DNA of 64,000 nucleotides, from the NCBI RefSeq assembly GCF_963662255.1, contig NC_085055.1, positions 16,292,704 through 16,356,703 of the forward strand, in the 5' to 3' direction. The DNA is from Cinclus cinclus. Taxonomy: Eukaryota > Chordata > Aves > Passeriformes > Cinclidae. The notes beneath the pieces were generated by a model that had not been told where the DNA came from, searched no databases, and was given only the letters and a program-made list of their open reading frames with translations. Made by a program: the position numbers and the translations under genes. Each line of letters starts with the position of its first letter. Positions within the stretch are counted from its first letter, which is position 1. Below, piece after piece: positions 24,601-35,300 of this stretch.

Positions 24601-27297
24601 ATTCTTGGAATTTGTTTGTTTGTTTTGTACTAACCAAGTAAAAAGCACTTAAACTTATTTTTACTGTGACAAACCCCCTCACTCGCTTGGCAACCATAAA
24701 ATATTACAACTTCACATTACTAAAAAAATAATCTAATAAAGTAAATATTTTAGTAAATATCAGTTAAAATTAAATGTTCTGCTGTCTTTTCCTATAGCTG
24801 CAATTTGAATTTAGAGGAAAAGACTCTCCCTGTACCCTTGCTCCCCCTAAAACAGACATAACTACCCTGAAATTTTGATTTATGTTTATGCAAAACCAAG
24901 TACACTCTGGAAAGAATAATGTGCATTCAGCCTACATGTCCAGATTAGAGCTAGCCAATGTCAAAACCACTTGAAACATAAAGGGTGAGTATCAGATGCT
25001 AAGCACAAAGCATTCCACAATACAGATAAGCCTGGACAGGCCCACACCACTTGTCTGTGAAGATACAGTCCCAGGATACAAAGGCTTCTCCAGGCAAAGC
25101 AGAAACAGTATTTTTAGGGCAAAAGAAGAGGCAAAAAAGGAAGCAGGAGCCAAGTGTAAACACTTTAACTTTGGCCCTCAAACTTTGGAAAAGGGTAGGG
25201 GAAAGGCCTAACAGAAAAAAACAACCAATGCAAGGAAAAAATAAACTAAAATTTTGAAACATAATGGACCATTCTGTTTATATTTAATAAGCATGCTAGT
25301 CAATTAAATAGTTAATAGCAAAGACAAGGTTCTGACTTAATTATAAAATTAACTGCTTCATAAAGAACAATTTGTGGATTCATCAGATGTGCCTTTAAAT
25401 GGCTTTCCTTCACAAAGGAATACTAAATGGTGAACTGAAAAGACACAGCATTTCAGAATGTGGTGAGAGAAGTCACAGATCTATAATAAAAATATTTTAA
25501 AACAATGTAAGTCAGTAACTCTGAGACAGTTCAAAGTTAACGTTCAACTTTCAAGTAAGTATCAACATTCAATGGCTTCATAAATGGCTGTATCGCAGTC
25601 TTTTTATTATGTAACATTTTAAATTTCATGCAAAGTTTTCTGTGAGAATAAAGAAGTTATTCTGCCTCTTATATCTGCTTCAGACAAAAATTGAAAATCT
25701 CTTCTAGATTTTTAATTCTCTTAGGTACCACCTAAAGAAAGTTTTTAAACTAAAAATTTCAACTTAAAACTGAAAATTGTATTCTGAAGGGTACAACAAT
25801 TACTGTTCACAATAAAATAAACACGTTAAACAATATGTGCCAAGAACAATTTTAGCCACCTTATCCCAAAATAAATGAGACAGCTTTCACAGGAAAGAAC
25901 CCAAGGGGCTAGGTCAAATCTCTCTCATAACAGACAGTAATTTGTAACTGCCTCTCAAAACACTAGGATACCTCTACACTAATTGAAGTAGGAAAAGTGA
26001 AATAGTCATAAATATTTAATATCACTGTACTTGTAAAAGTAAGAGGATGTCACAGCTTGAAATAAAGATACATCAAAACAATAGTGAACTTCACATTAGG
26101 CCACAGGTGAGTTTTAACTTCACGGGTCAGGGATTGGGGTGTTGTTGGATTTTATTCCCCACTTGATTTCAACTGTTACGCGGGTATGTTAAAACTGGGT
26201 AATCATACTAGAAGAGCATCCCCCTGTATCTGATTTTTTTTTAATGTTATGAAAAAATGAAAACATCAAAGATTGCCTGACTCCACTTCAGAAGTGTGAA
26301 GCACAACAGCTCTTACAATTTTAGCATTCCTCGGTAGCTTTGAAGGAAAATTTGTCTGCAGTGTGCAAGAGAAAGGAAGAACAGGAAACTCACCGTTTGA
26401 AGAAATCAATCTTAAATAGTACCGGTTAACTATACAAACAATTCAGAAACACATGCTTTCTGGTATTAGTGTTATACTACTGCTGTCACCTCCAATCTGT
26501 ATCAGTAAAAACAGCTCCGTGAAGAACATCACTGTGCTACTTCAGGATATCAAACCAGCTCAGGTATTGTTAACTACATTTTATACACACATGAATTACT
26601 TAATCGTGGTGTTTTAACAACTGTAAGAAGACTTACTAACTACAGACAAGATCTATTTGCCATTGCTTCTTCTTTGATACAGCTGCAAGTTATCTACAAT
26701 TTTTGGAGGTACGTTTTCTGTTTCATAGTATAAACAATAAGCTGTTTATAGAACTTGTGAAAAATACCACCGCAGAAGATGGGGCAGACGAAAGCAGTAA
26801 CCCCAAGCTCACACGGAGGCTGAGGAGCACATCACACGTGCAGCTGCGGTAACACCCGCGGGCTCCCGGGAGCCGAGCGCCGCAGACACGGCGGTGGGTG
26901 TGCGTATGGAGATAACGGCTGGACAGCCGTGAAATATCGGGCACTCCACTTCTCCGGCCGCTTCACCTCCCTCATTCCCACCACCACTCCTTGCAGCGGC
27001 CTACTGCGGAATCCTAGAGAGCGCAGCTCGAGGGCAGCTTACCCAGCCCGGACCCCGCTTGTTCGGGCTTGCAGCGGGCACGCCCCGCTCAGCAGGGCGG
27101 CGCTCCCCGGCTGTGGGCCGCGCCCCTCACGGCCGGGGAGCCGCTCTCCGCCGAGAGGCGGCGGCAAAGGCAAGAGAGGAGGAGGGCAGGAGAGCAGAAT
27201 AGGAGAGCACGGCAGGAGGAGCCGCGCAGGGACGCGGAGGAGGTGGCGGGAGGAGGTGGCGGGAGGAGGTAGCGGCGTCCCCCGCCCCTGCACTCAC
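21667..27297 (-). other. probable RHBDD1 5'-UTR intron
   Basis: The stretch between the first coding exon and the CpG island is AT-rich with no recognisable gene. A possible extra leader exon ends at a donor near 26393 (minus strand GTGAGT) with an acceptor-like site near 26622, but nothing else supports it. A C/A homopolymer stretch is at about 23800-23825. Confidence 0.5.
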
Positions 27298-27500
27298 GAT
27301 CTCCGGCGGCGGCAGCACCCGGAACCTCGCGCCGCCCCACGTGACCCGCGGCCGCCACTCCGCAGCGAGGGGAGCGGCCCCGGCCCCGCCCGGGGAACGC
27401 GCCGCGCCTGCGCCGGGTCCGCCGCGCCGCCAGGGGCGCTGTGCGCGGCGGGCTGAGGGCGGAGCGCGGAGGCGGGAAAGCTGCGGCGGTGGCTCCGGGC
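26840..27500 (-). promoter_or_regulatory. RHBDD1: CpG-island promoter of RHBDD1
   Basis: An abrupt GC- and CpG-rich island interrupts AT-rich DNA just 5' of RHBDD1. No TATA box is seen on the minus strand. Motifs present include GTCACGTGGGG on the minus strand (27345-27335, an E-box of USF/MITF-TFE type) and a GC-rich NRF1-like element near 27400-27415. This is the usual look of a broad, TATA-less housekeeping promoter. Confidence 0.75.
27298..27420 (-). other. RHBDD1: candidate RHBDD1 non-coding first exon
   Basis: Within the CpG island a strong minus-strand donor (GAGATC|GTGAGTGC) sits at 27297-27296. It would splice to the acceptor at 21667 and give a non-coding first exon starting somewhere near 27340-27450. 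The 5' end given here is a guess. A CACGTG at 27338-27343 and a CGCCTGCGCC element near 27407 fit the promoter-proximal zone of a housekeeping gene. Confidence 0.45.
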
Positions 27501-27645
27501 TGCTGGTACTGCCCACTGTTCAAATACATAGTCACGTTTCCTTTGAAAGCGTTTTACTGGACGTGCAAAACAGTAAGTAGTTGTGTAAGTTTTATAGTTC
27601 GAGGATTTATTTTTTTCAATCTTTAAAAGGAATTAGAAGACGCTG

Positions 27646-27888
27646 CAGAATCGGCAAGGTTGGAAAACGCCTGTGACATCGTCAAACCCAACCTACGGCT
27701 AAAAGCGCTACTGTGTTAAACAGGCCATGGCACTCTGTGCCACGTCCAGTCTTTCCTTAAACACCTCCAGGGGCGGTGATTCCACCTCCCTGGCAGCCCA
27801 TTCCACTGTCTAATCGCCCTTTCTGCGAAGAATTTCATCCTAATGTCTAACCTAAACCCCCCCGGTGCAGCTAAAGACTCTTATTAGT
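27646..27888 (-). repeat. CR1 LINE 3' fragment beside the RHBDD1 CpG island
   Basis: About 240 bp match the antisense CR1 3' end, with GGTTGGAAAACGCC, CTTAAACACCTCCAGGGG, CCATTCCACTGTC and a region resembling CTAATGTCTAACCTAAACC. The copy begins roughly 150 bp beyond the CpG-rich core, on the intergenic side. Confidence 0.85.
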
Positions 27889-27889
27889 T

Positions 27890-30800
27890 TCACTTTTGTA
27901 GAGTAGTAGTCACTGGTGTCACTGTATTATTCCCCAGATTTGACACATATATCCAGACTGTGAGCTTTGTTATTAATATTCAGTAGGGAATACACTGAGC
28001 AAATTATAAATAGCTGAAATAATAGGTTCTCATAGAAATGTTGGCAAGCTGGTGGTGCAAATTTGTGACTAGAAATGAATCATACAAAACCCGTAGCCAA
28101 AGCTACAAGTAAATGGCCTGATTTTGCTGTCGTTTATGTGGCACTCAGGTTTCATAGAACATTTTGGCAACTTGTACAAGTATGTCATAGAATTTAGAAG
28201 AAAATTGCATTCTACTCTTCCAAAAACAGCACACAGCTCAGCAGACTGGCAGGCATGAAAGGGGCTGAATTCCTAGAAATAGGGTGGAGATCAAGTTAAA
28301 GGAGCAGGCTTTGCCAAAACAAGCAACTTCAGCATAGTCCTCGCTTCCAAGAACGAACAGAAGCCAAAAGAGGCGGGCAAGTCTCAGTGTGTGCCACCAT
28401 TTAGACACATCACCTTAAGGTCCTTACTTCTGGCACACTTAGATCTGTTACCTCAATTAATGCTAATCATAATAATTCATAGAAATCACAGGATGTGAGA
28501 GTTAAAAGTACCTGAACTGATAGATTTTTTTTATCATACACCAGGCTTTCTATAATTGGCACCATTTCTTCTAACAGCATACTCCATTTTCAGGCAATCA
28601 TAACTTCAGTCCATAATTCTTAAAGATGCCATATTTATTGCCTCAATACAGGCCCAGATCTTATTACTGGATGTGCAAGTCCTGAGGTTGTGGCTCCTTT
28701 CTGGGACCTAGAAGATCACAGTCCCCTTCATGGGTCAATCTGAGCAATTGTATATTACTGTTCTCTCTTTTCAGATCCTTAATGATATGGCAGGGATAAC
28801 AAAAGTCACAGGAACAATGGGAGGCTAAGGAAATGAATAATATATTCTAATGCTATAATTAATGGGCCACATATGTAGCTAGGTTTTGAACCATTGTTCT
28901 TATATTCTTTACCCAAGTGTGGGACTTTATACCCATTAAGTTCTTAAAAGTTGAGGTTTTTTTACCTTGTTCTACACAAATTTTACTAATAGCTCACCAG
29001 ATCTTCTGGGTTAGTTTATACTTACATAAATAGCTGGTTAGAAGAAATAAAAGAAACACCTGCTGCTCTCTTTCTTTAATCTCATGCCACCATTTACCTC
29101 ATGGATTTTTTTTTACTTTTTTTTGTCTGAGTGTTAATTTTTCTTACCAATAAAATTGAATTAAATGAGAAACACTGTTCACGTATTACAACTTTTTTTT
29201 TTTTACAAATTCTACATGCCATACAAGCTATTACTCAGCTTTCCTCAACATTAATAATGTTCTTAAGTTAGAATAACTGAAGGACTGACACATAAAAGGT
29301 GGGTTGAATTAATTTAAGACAATATCGTTTTCCATTTAAGCAACTACTAACAGTATAGGTTCTGTTTCCTTGTTATGTCTGGCCTGATTAGAAAGAGAAT
29401 TCAATACTTGGAAGGAAAATAAAGAAGAAAAAACTGAAACCATCATTTTCATAACCCGTGTACTCCTGGTACAGGAGTGACGCATACGGTCAGCACTGCT
29501 TACGCCTTACTGCTAACTATATAATCCATGTAAATGTTTATCATCCAGCTATTATCAGTGTAAACATACAGCCTAGTCATATGTTGACCCATAATGAAGA
29601 AGTGACATTGAGATCTTTGCTTAATAGCACAAGGTTTAAACATGCTTTAGAAGCAACAGAGCAGTTCGCAGAATAATTTTTCTCAGGGCTATATGGAGGC
29701 TTTTCAACATGTAACAATTGCAAAGAAACATCCTACTATGAATGCATGGATGCAAATTAAATCCATATCTGAAGATTATTTTTCTAATTAATACTGGGAA
29801 TCTGATAGCAGCACATTTGAAACAGTGTTTATGTTAATCTTGAAGGAACTAGTTAGGACTAGCCTGCAAATGTAAGAATGTCAGAGTGTAGTTATGGCAA
29901 AGGAACTGTGGCTTTCCTAGACTGTCGGTATGTGACAGTGTTTACAAAAAGCAGAAGAAGAGAAAAGCTGTAACCCAGAATTTGATACATTGAATGTTAT
30001 GCGTCTGTCGGGAAATTAACACAATACAGATGATCAAAGGATCAGTTTAAACATGTTATTAGTTTATAAACAGCTGTTGTACCACTGCTACCATTCTGGT
30101 TCTGAAAACAACATAACACCTTGGACACTGTGGAGACGAGCCCTTCTGAGAGAGATAGATGAACATAAGATCTGATAGTGAATATTCAGTATGAATTCAG
30201 GGCTTACTCTTTCAGAGTCTTTGATCTGACATTAACTCTGCTTTTACTATGTAGTCCACCTTTGCTAAGGTCTTCTTTGCTGGCAGGTTACTTTCTCCAG
30301 TTCAGCTGCCAGCATCATTAACACAGTAACTTTATAATATGGACAAATGGAGGGGAAAATAGAGATGCTTTCTCTCCAACTTAAAGAAATAAAACAGAAT
30401 GTATCCTGGAGGTTCTTGATTTGTTCACACAGACTCCCAGAAGACATGGATGAAACAACCAGATGGAAACTAAAGGAGTGTCTTGCTCTTCATGTGGGCT
30501 GGAAGAAACAGACCAACATGAAACAGGTTTCCCAACACTTACAGCCAAAGGTGTCTGATCTGATGATCAGTCACCTCCTGCTTATCTGGATGCTTCCATG
30601 CTGCAGTGAGACACTTCAGTTAAGCCACAGCATTTTGAAAAAGCTCAAAAAGCCTGAGCTGCTGTATGTAACGAGAAGAGAAGGGAGTAGACCAAAAGGC
30701 AGTGTTAAGGAAATGAATGTGTGAACTATGCCAAGATGGTACCAGGCAATCCTTCTATGCAACTGAAGGGCACCTTTTCTAGAAAAGGCGTCAAAAGCAA

Positions 30801-31920
30801 AGAGAATAAATAGGATGTGACATCACTGATGAAAACAAACTATAAGTAAAAATTTCTTTGGTAAGAAATAACAAAAGAGTTCTGTGCTGTCATCTAAAAC
30901 TGATTTTAAAAGATGCATATGTAAACATTTATCTTCCTTTTGCTTGATCACAGGAATAACAGTCCAGAAGTTGTTACTAGTAATAATACTGTAGGCAGAA
31001 AATATTCTGTTGAATACAGTTGTTTGGGTGTTTTTTCAGTGGCAGCGTAATTTACATCTCATCATTCACAGTTTGTAAAAATCGTGAAGTTAAAGTATAT
31101 TCTGCTGCTGGCAGGGAATTTTTCTTAATACTCTAGCTGTGAAAATTTTGTGATTATTTCCCATTTCTGTAAAGCATTCACATAATGTTTTCTGTTACAG
31201 AAACATGGGTTTTGATCCAATTCTTTATGAAATTCCAACTACTTTATAACAAGGATGTGTCAGTGTTCTGGTGACATTTGTGTGCTCCATTGGCCTGCAG
31301 GATGCCAGGACAGTGGAAGCAGTGTCCTTCCCCAGGGAGATGAAATGTTGATGTGCTGGTTCCCAGGTTCCCAGCTCTCAAAGTTGGGCTAGTCCAGAGG
31401 CAATACCAGAGGACTTTATCTGGAACTCCTTGTAAAGAAGGATTTGTTAAAGATAGTACAGTAATTTCACCAGAAATTACATTTAAGACCTTTCATGGAA
31501 GCCTTTTTTTTTCTGTATTTTCTTCTGGATATATGAATTCATGCTCTGCATGTTTTTGTCTTTTATGCTAACCTTGGTCCTACATCCTATATGCTCACTA
31601 GCCTGACTCCTGTTCCCTGCAGAGAGGCTGAGATGCAGAGGCAAGGAAGCATTTGGAAGAGGGGCTGATACCAGCAGACCACTTCAAGAATTTTACTTCA
31701 CAATTTGGTCTTTATATTTCTGTTTTCATTCAAAGAGGTAAGCTTTATTTCCCTTGGACGTTTGAACTCCAGAAGTCGTGAGGAGACATAGTATGACATA
31801 ATATTCATAATATCCATAATATTATTATTTGTTTGGGGGCTTTGTTTGTTTGGTTTTTTCGTTTCAGCTTCCTAAAGCTGTCTTTAACATATTTTTATTT
31901 ACTAAAACTAAGCCTAGTGA
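27890..31920. other. intergenic, no gene recognised
   Basis: AT-rich sequence with scattered short ORFs that lack protein-family character, including 29458-29676 and 30347-30724. A weak repeat-like start near 28480 (ATTCATAGAAATCACAGGAT) may be a very old CR1 tail but is not convincing. Confidence 0.7.
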
Positions 31921-31924
31921 AGGC

Positions 31925-32320
31925 ATCTGTCACAGCGCAGAGTGCAGTGATTGGTCTTAATGGTCCCTGAGCAGCCTCACCTGGGTTCGACCCCCCCCCC
32001 CTCCCCCCCTCCATCCCAGAGCCCCATTTAAGGTCAGCCCTAGGCTTTGTGCCCTTCCCTAAGCAGGACTGCATCAGGGTTGGTCTCCAGCTGCCCCTCA
32101 GCCTTGCCCTGGCTCTGGGCCCTTGGTTGATAGTTCTGTCTCCAAACACCCCCATCCAGGTGCAATGCCTGGTGTTGGCTCCCTGCCCTTGTCTTTGCCC
32201 TGCCGTGTCCTCATGGGCTGCCTTGTGTTTTGGACTCTTGGCTGAACCAGCTGCTGTCCCTGGACCTTTCCTGCCCCTTGCTCAGGTACCTTAGGGCTGG
32301 GTTTCCTTCACAGAAGTTCC
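31925..32320. repeat. unclassified C-rich block with a poly-C tract
   Basis: A sharply bounded pyrimidine-rich segment in AT-rich DNA. It has a C-dominated run at about 31989-32010 (C13, T and more C), followed by about 300 bp rich in CCCTTG, CTGCC and GGGCTG words. The sharp edges and composition suggest an inserted repeat or LTR piece. I do not recognise the family and see no terminal repeats or target-site duplication. Confidence 0.4.
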
Positions 32321-32329
32321 AGAGTAAGG

Positions 32330-35300
32330 AAGCTGGGAGTACAGTCTTCAAGGCAGTGAATCTGAAAGTGGCAATTCAAGGCTGGTAAGTTCTATTGAAG
32401 CATTATTTTCACCTTTTTCATTATTGGTTTTTACAATATTCAGCAGAAATTACAAAGCTGCTGTAGAAAACAGTAAAGTAACTGAAGATCAAATTGGGTT
32501 TTTGAAGCACTTAAACATTTTTTAGCATAGAAAGTAACGTTTGAGTTATAATCAAACTACATAAAACTATGGAATATCACCAAACCTGAGAGCTTATATT
32601 TTGTAGCTGAGTGTTACTCAGGTTCAGTTCAGGAGAAATTTCACTCTAACCTGATAAAGTAGAATTTTCAGGCAAATGCAATATATTGTATTTGGTCAGC
32701 TAGTATAGATGGGAAAAGCAGAGAAGCCTTCAGGAGCATAATGCTTTATTCAGATCTGACATTAGAAGCAGTGGTCTTCAAAGCTCAATAAAAATTGAGG
32801 TGTATTTTTTTAAACTTTCTTTAGAGCACTGGAAATCACTGATAGCAGCTGGTGGAAATAACTGGTTGGCCTGGTGGGGATGATGCTTTCTGCTGTGTAT
32901 GTGTAAGAAACAAGCCTCAGTCTTTACCTTGGTTTCAAATAGCAGCTTTCACCCACATTTTTGTGGTAGTGCTGCTGTGGCCATAATGATTGCCTCAGGC
33001 CAGAGACAGATGTACTGTTTCTTGTCGGACCAAGAAAAACAGGTGGAAGCCTTCCTTCAGACCTGGAGCAGCAGCAGGAGATGGCTCCGTGCTGTCCTCC
33101 CGTGACTGCTTGTCGTGACATGCAGCTGGGAAATGTTCGGAGGCGGTGCACTCACTGAGCAAACAGCTGCAACAGGTTGCTGTCTTACTACTCCAGTTTA
33201 TTTTTAATCTGCTGAAGATGATTGCCTGTCAGTCCTCTGCTGATAGTGCTCTCTAATCTTCTTAAAACAAATTCAACGAGGCGCTTGGGATCGGGTTGAG
33301 GCTGTCTCCAGGGGCTGGGTGGAGCTGGAGTAGGCAGGATTCACATCGTGCTCTGCATGTGCTGGGAGCCAGCACAGCTCCCAGCTAGAACAGGTAACAG
33401 CCCCGGGCTGCTCTGTCCCACAAGCCATCTCCACTTCAGGAATCACCCACTTCAAAGGCCCCCCCCGGAAACAGAGCAGAGGTCAGGGCAGAGGGCTTGT
33501 GATTGGCAAGGAATGAGCATCAGCAAAGGCATAAAGATAGTGCTCAGCCATCTGCAGGGGTGTTTATGCAAACTTTCTAGGACTTGTTCAGGTTTCTGGG
33601 GATCTTCCAGCTTTCTAGGTAGAAGGGCAAGTTTTTCAACCATTAGTTAGATGAGCCCTCCCACTTCCCAGAGTCAAAGAATTCCCATGGGGATTGCCCT
33701 GGGCACCTCTTCCTCTTCTTCTAAAGCCTTGCGAGAGTCTATTTGAAGTTTTTTCTTTCAGCAGCTCACTAATGTGTATTTCTGCTACCTGTCACATTTA
33801 TTTCAATTATTCATTCTGTGTTTGAATTTTGGTCCATGTCCAATAAGCTTGAGAAATATATTTTTAAATTACTTTCCTTGTTCTCTTTACTGGCTTTCCA
33901 TCTGTAATATAATGGTCTCTGGCAGCTTGCTGGCTTTTGGCACTGCAGAGTACCTAGATCAGTTACAACAAGGTGACTTGGCGTTTTGCGCAGCCGCCTG
34001 TGAGGGTTTCAGCCAGGCCTTTGCTTGATTAATGAGCACTGGCCTATTCTTGAGATATATTCATGCTGGATTTTGCCCAAGGGCTACAGAGTGGGTACTC
34101 CAGGGAGTTTAGTGGAAGAAATCTGTACTTGAAATGACTTTTCTTTGAGATCTGTTTACTTAATGATTGCTTGCATGAAGGTAATAGCACTGATAAGGAG
34201 GAAAAGGCAGTCAAAATTGTCAAGAGAAGTACATTCATTAGATTTTTTTTCCCTCCTACTTGTGTATTATAGCCAGTTCTCTCTTGGAGGAAAGGTTATA
34301 GGCACACCCTATGGTGGGCCACGTCCCTGAGGTAGGTGGGAGCTCACAGGGTGTTCACTGCCATGGTGCCTGTCAGCAGTGCCATTTGTACATCAGGGAC
34401 TTGGCAGTGAGCAGTAATCCCCCTTCTTCCCCTCCCAGAGCTACTTTCCTTCATGATGACTGGCATATCCCTGTTGATATCAATCACCAATTAGGTGTAT
34501 GAGCATGTTTTAGTTGATTTCCTAAAAATCAACGTGTGACAGTTTTACCTGCATGCTGCTCTCCCAGTAACTTTGGAATGAGCTGACCAGTGTCAGTCTC
34601 CTATGCCAGAAGTATGGGTTGCTTGTGGGCTGCAGCCCCACCACCTCCTGCAGCTGCCATCCATGGTCAGCCTGCCTGGTGAGGGGAGCTACTCTGTGCT
34701 GCAGATGGGAATGGCAGGGGTGTGCTTGCCAGTCCCAGAGCTGAGCCCCAGTTCTGGAGACATGACAGGATACCACTTGTTCTAAAGGGCCTGGCCAGCA
34801 CTGCTCATTTGTAGCTGTGCCCCCTCCACTGCTGGGGCTGTGCAGCAGTGGTTTTGTGAGGAAACTCATGCGCTTTACCTGCCCCTACCATGTGCTCGTT
34901 CTTTTCTAAACAGCAGGTCAAATAGGGCTAGGTGTGAGACTTCAGGGAGACTTGAAACCCTTGGGTTGGAAACTGGAAGCAGGGAACCTGAGGGGTAAAC
35001 AAACAGTGTGTAGGGAATGTGCCAGGCAGCTGACAGCACTATGGTTAAACCTGATATTCAGACCAGGCAATCTGGGTTAATTTTTCTGCTATTCATGACT
35101 TCTACATCTATAAGGAGTTGGACAACTGTTTTGATGCACCACTGGGGGATGGGTGTTGAAATACTTAGCAAAAAAATCTACCAAGAATATAAACTATGCA
35201 ATATTTGAGTGCTTCTCTTGCTGTATCAGAGAAGCGTTTCTCTGAAGGAATCATGTGTGATTCTGCAAATCACAGGTTCATTTGCAGAAGGAGAAGAAAT

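Noticed and set aside
26394..26621. Possible extra RHBDD1 leader exon between an acceptor-like site near 26622 and a GTGAGT donor at 26393
   Set aside because: Both splice signals can arise by chance and nothing else supports an exon here; recorded only as an option for RNA data.
26929..27535. Several 60-175 codon ORFs over the RHBDD1 island on both strands
   Set aside because: Same GC-rich artefact. All six frames are open, none resembles a protein, and the RHBDD1 start is well defined at 21580.
28480..28640. ATTCATAGAAATCACAGGAT-like start of an old CR1 tail
   Set aside because: Only the first 20 bases or so resemble CR1; the rest does not follow the expected order.
30347..30724. 125-codon plus-strand ORF in the intergenic region
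   Set aside because: No recognisable domain and no neighbouring splice or promoter support; length is not exceptional for this many frames scanned.
31980..32000. GGGTTCGACC, a tRNA T-arm or B-box-like word
   Set aside because: No matching A box, acceptor stem or anticodon arm around it; the poly-C run behind it cannot form a tRNA.
35228..35246. Short inverted repeat CAGAGAAGCGTTTCTCTG
   Set aside because: The stem is only seven to eight base pairs, too short for a miRNA precursor or a terminal inverted repeat, and no partner was found.
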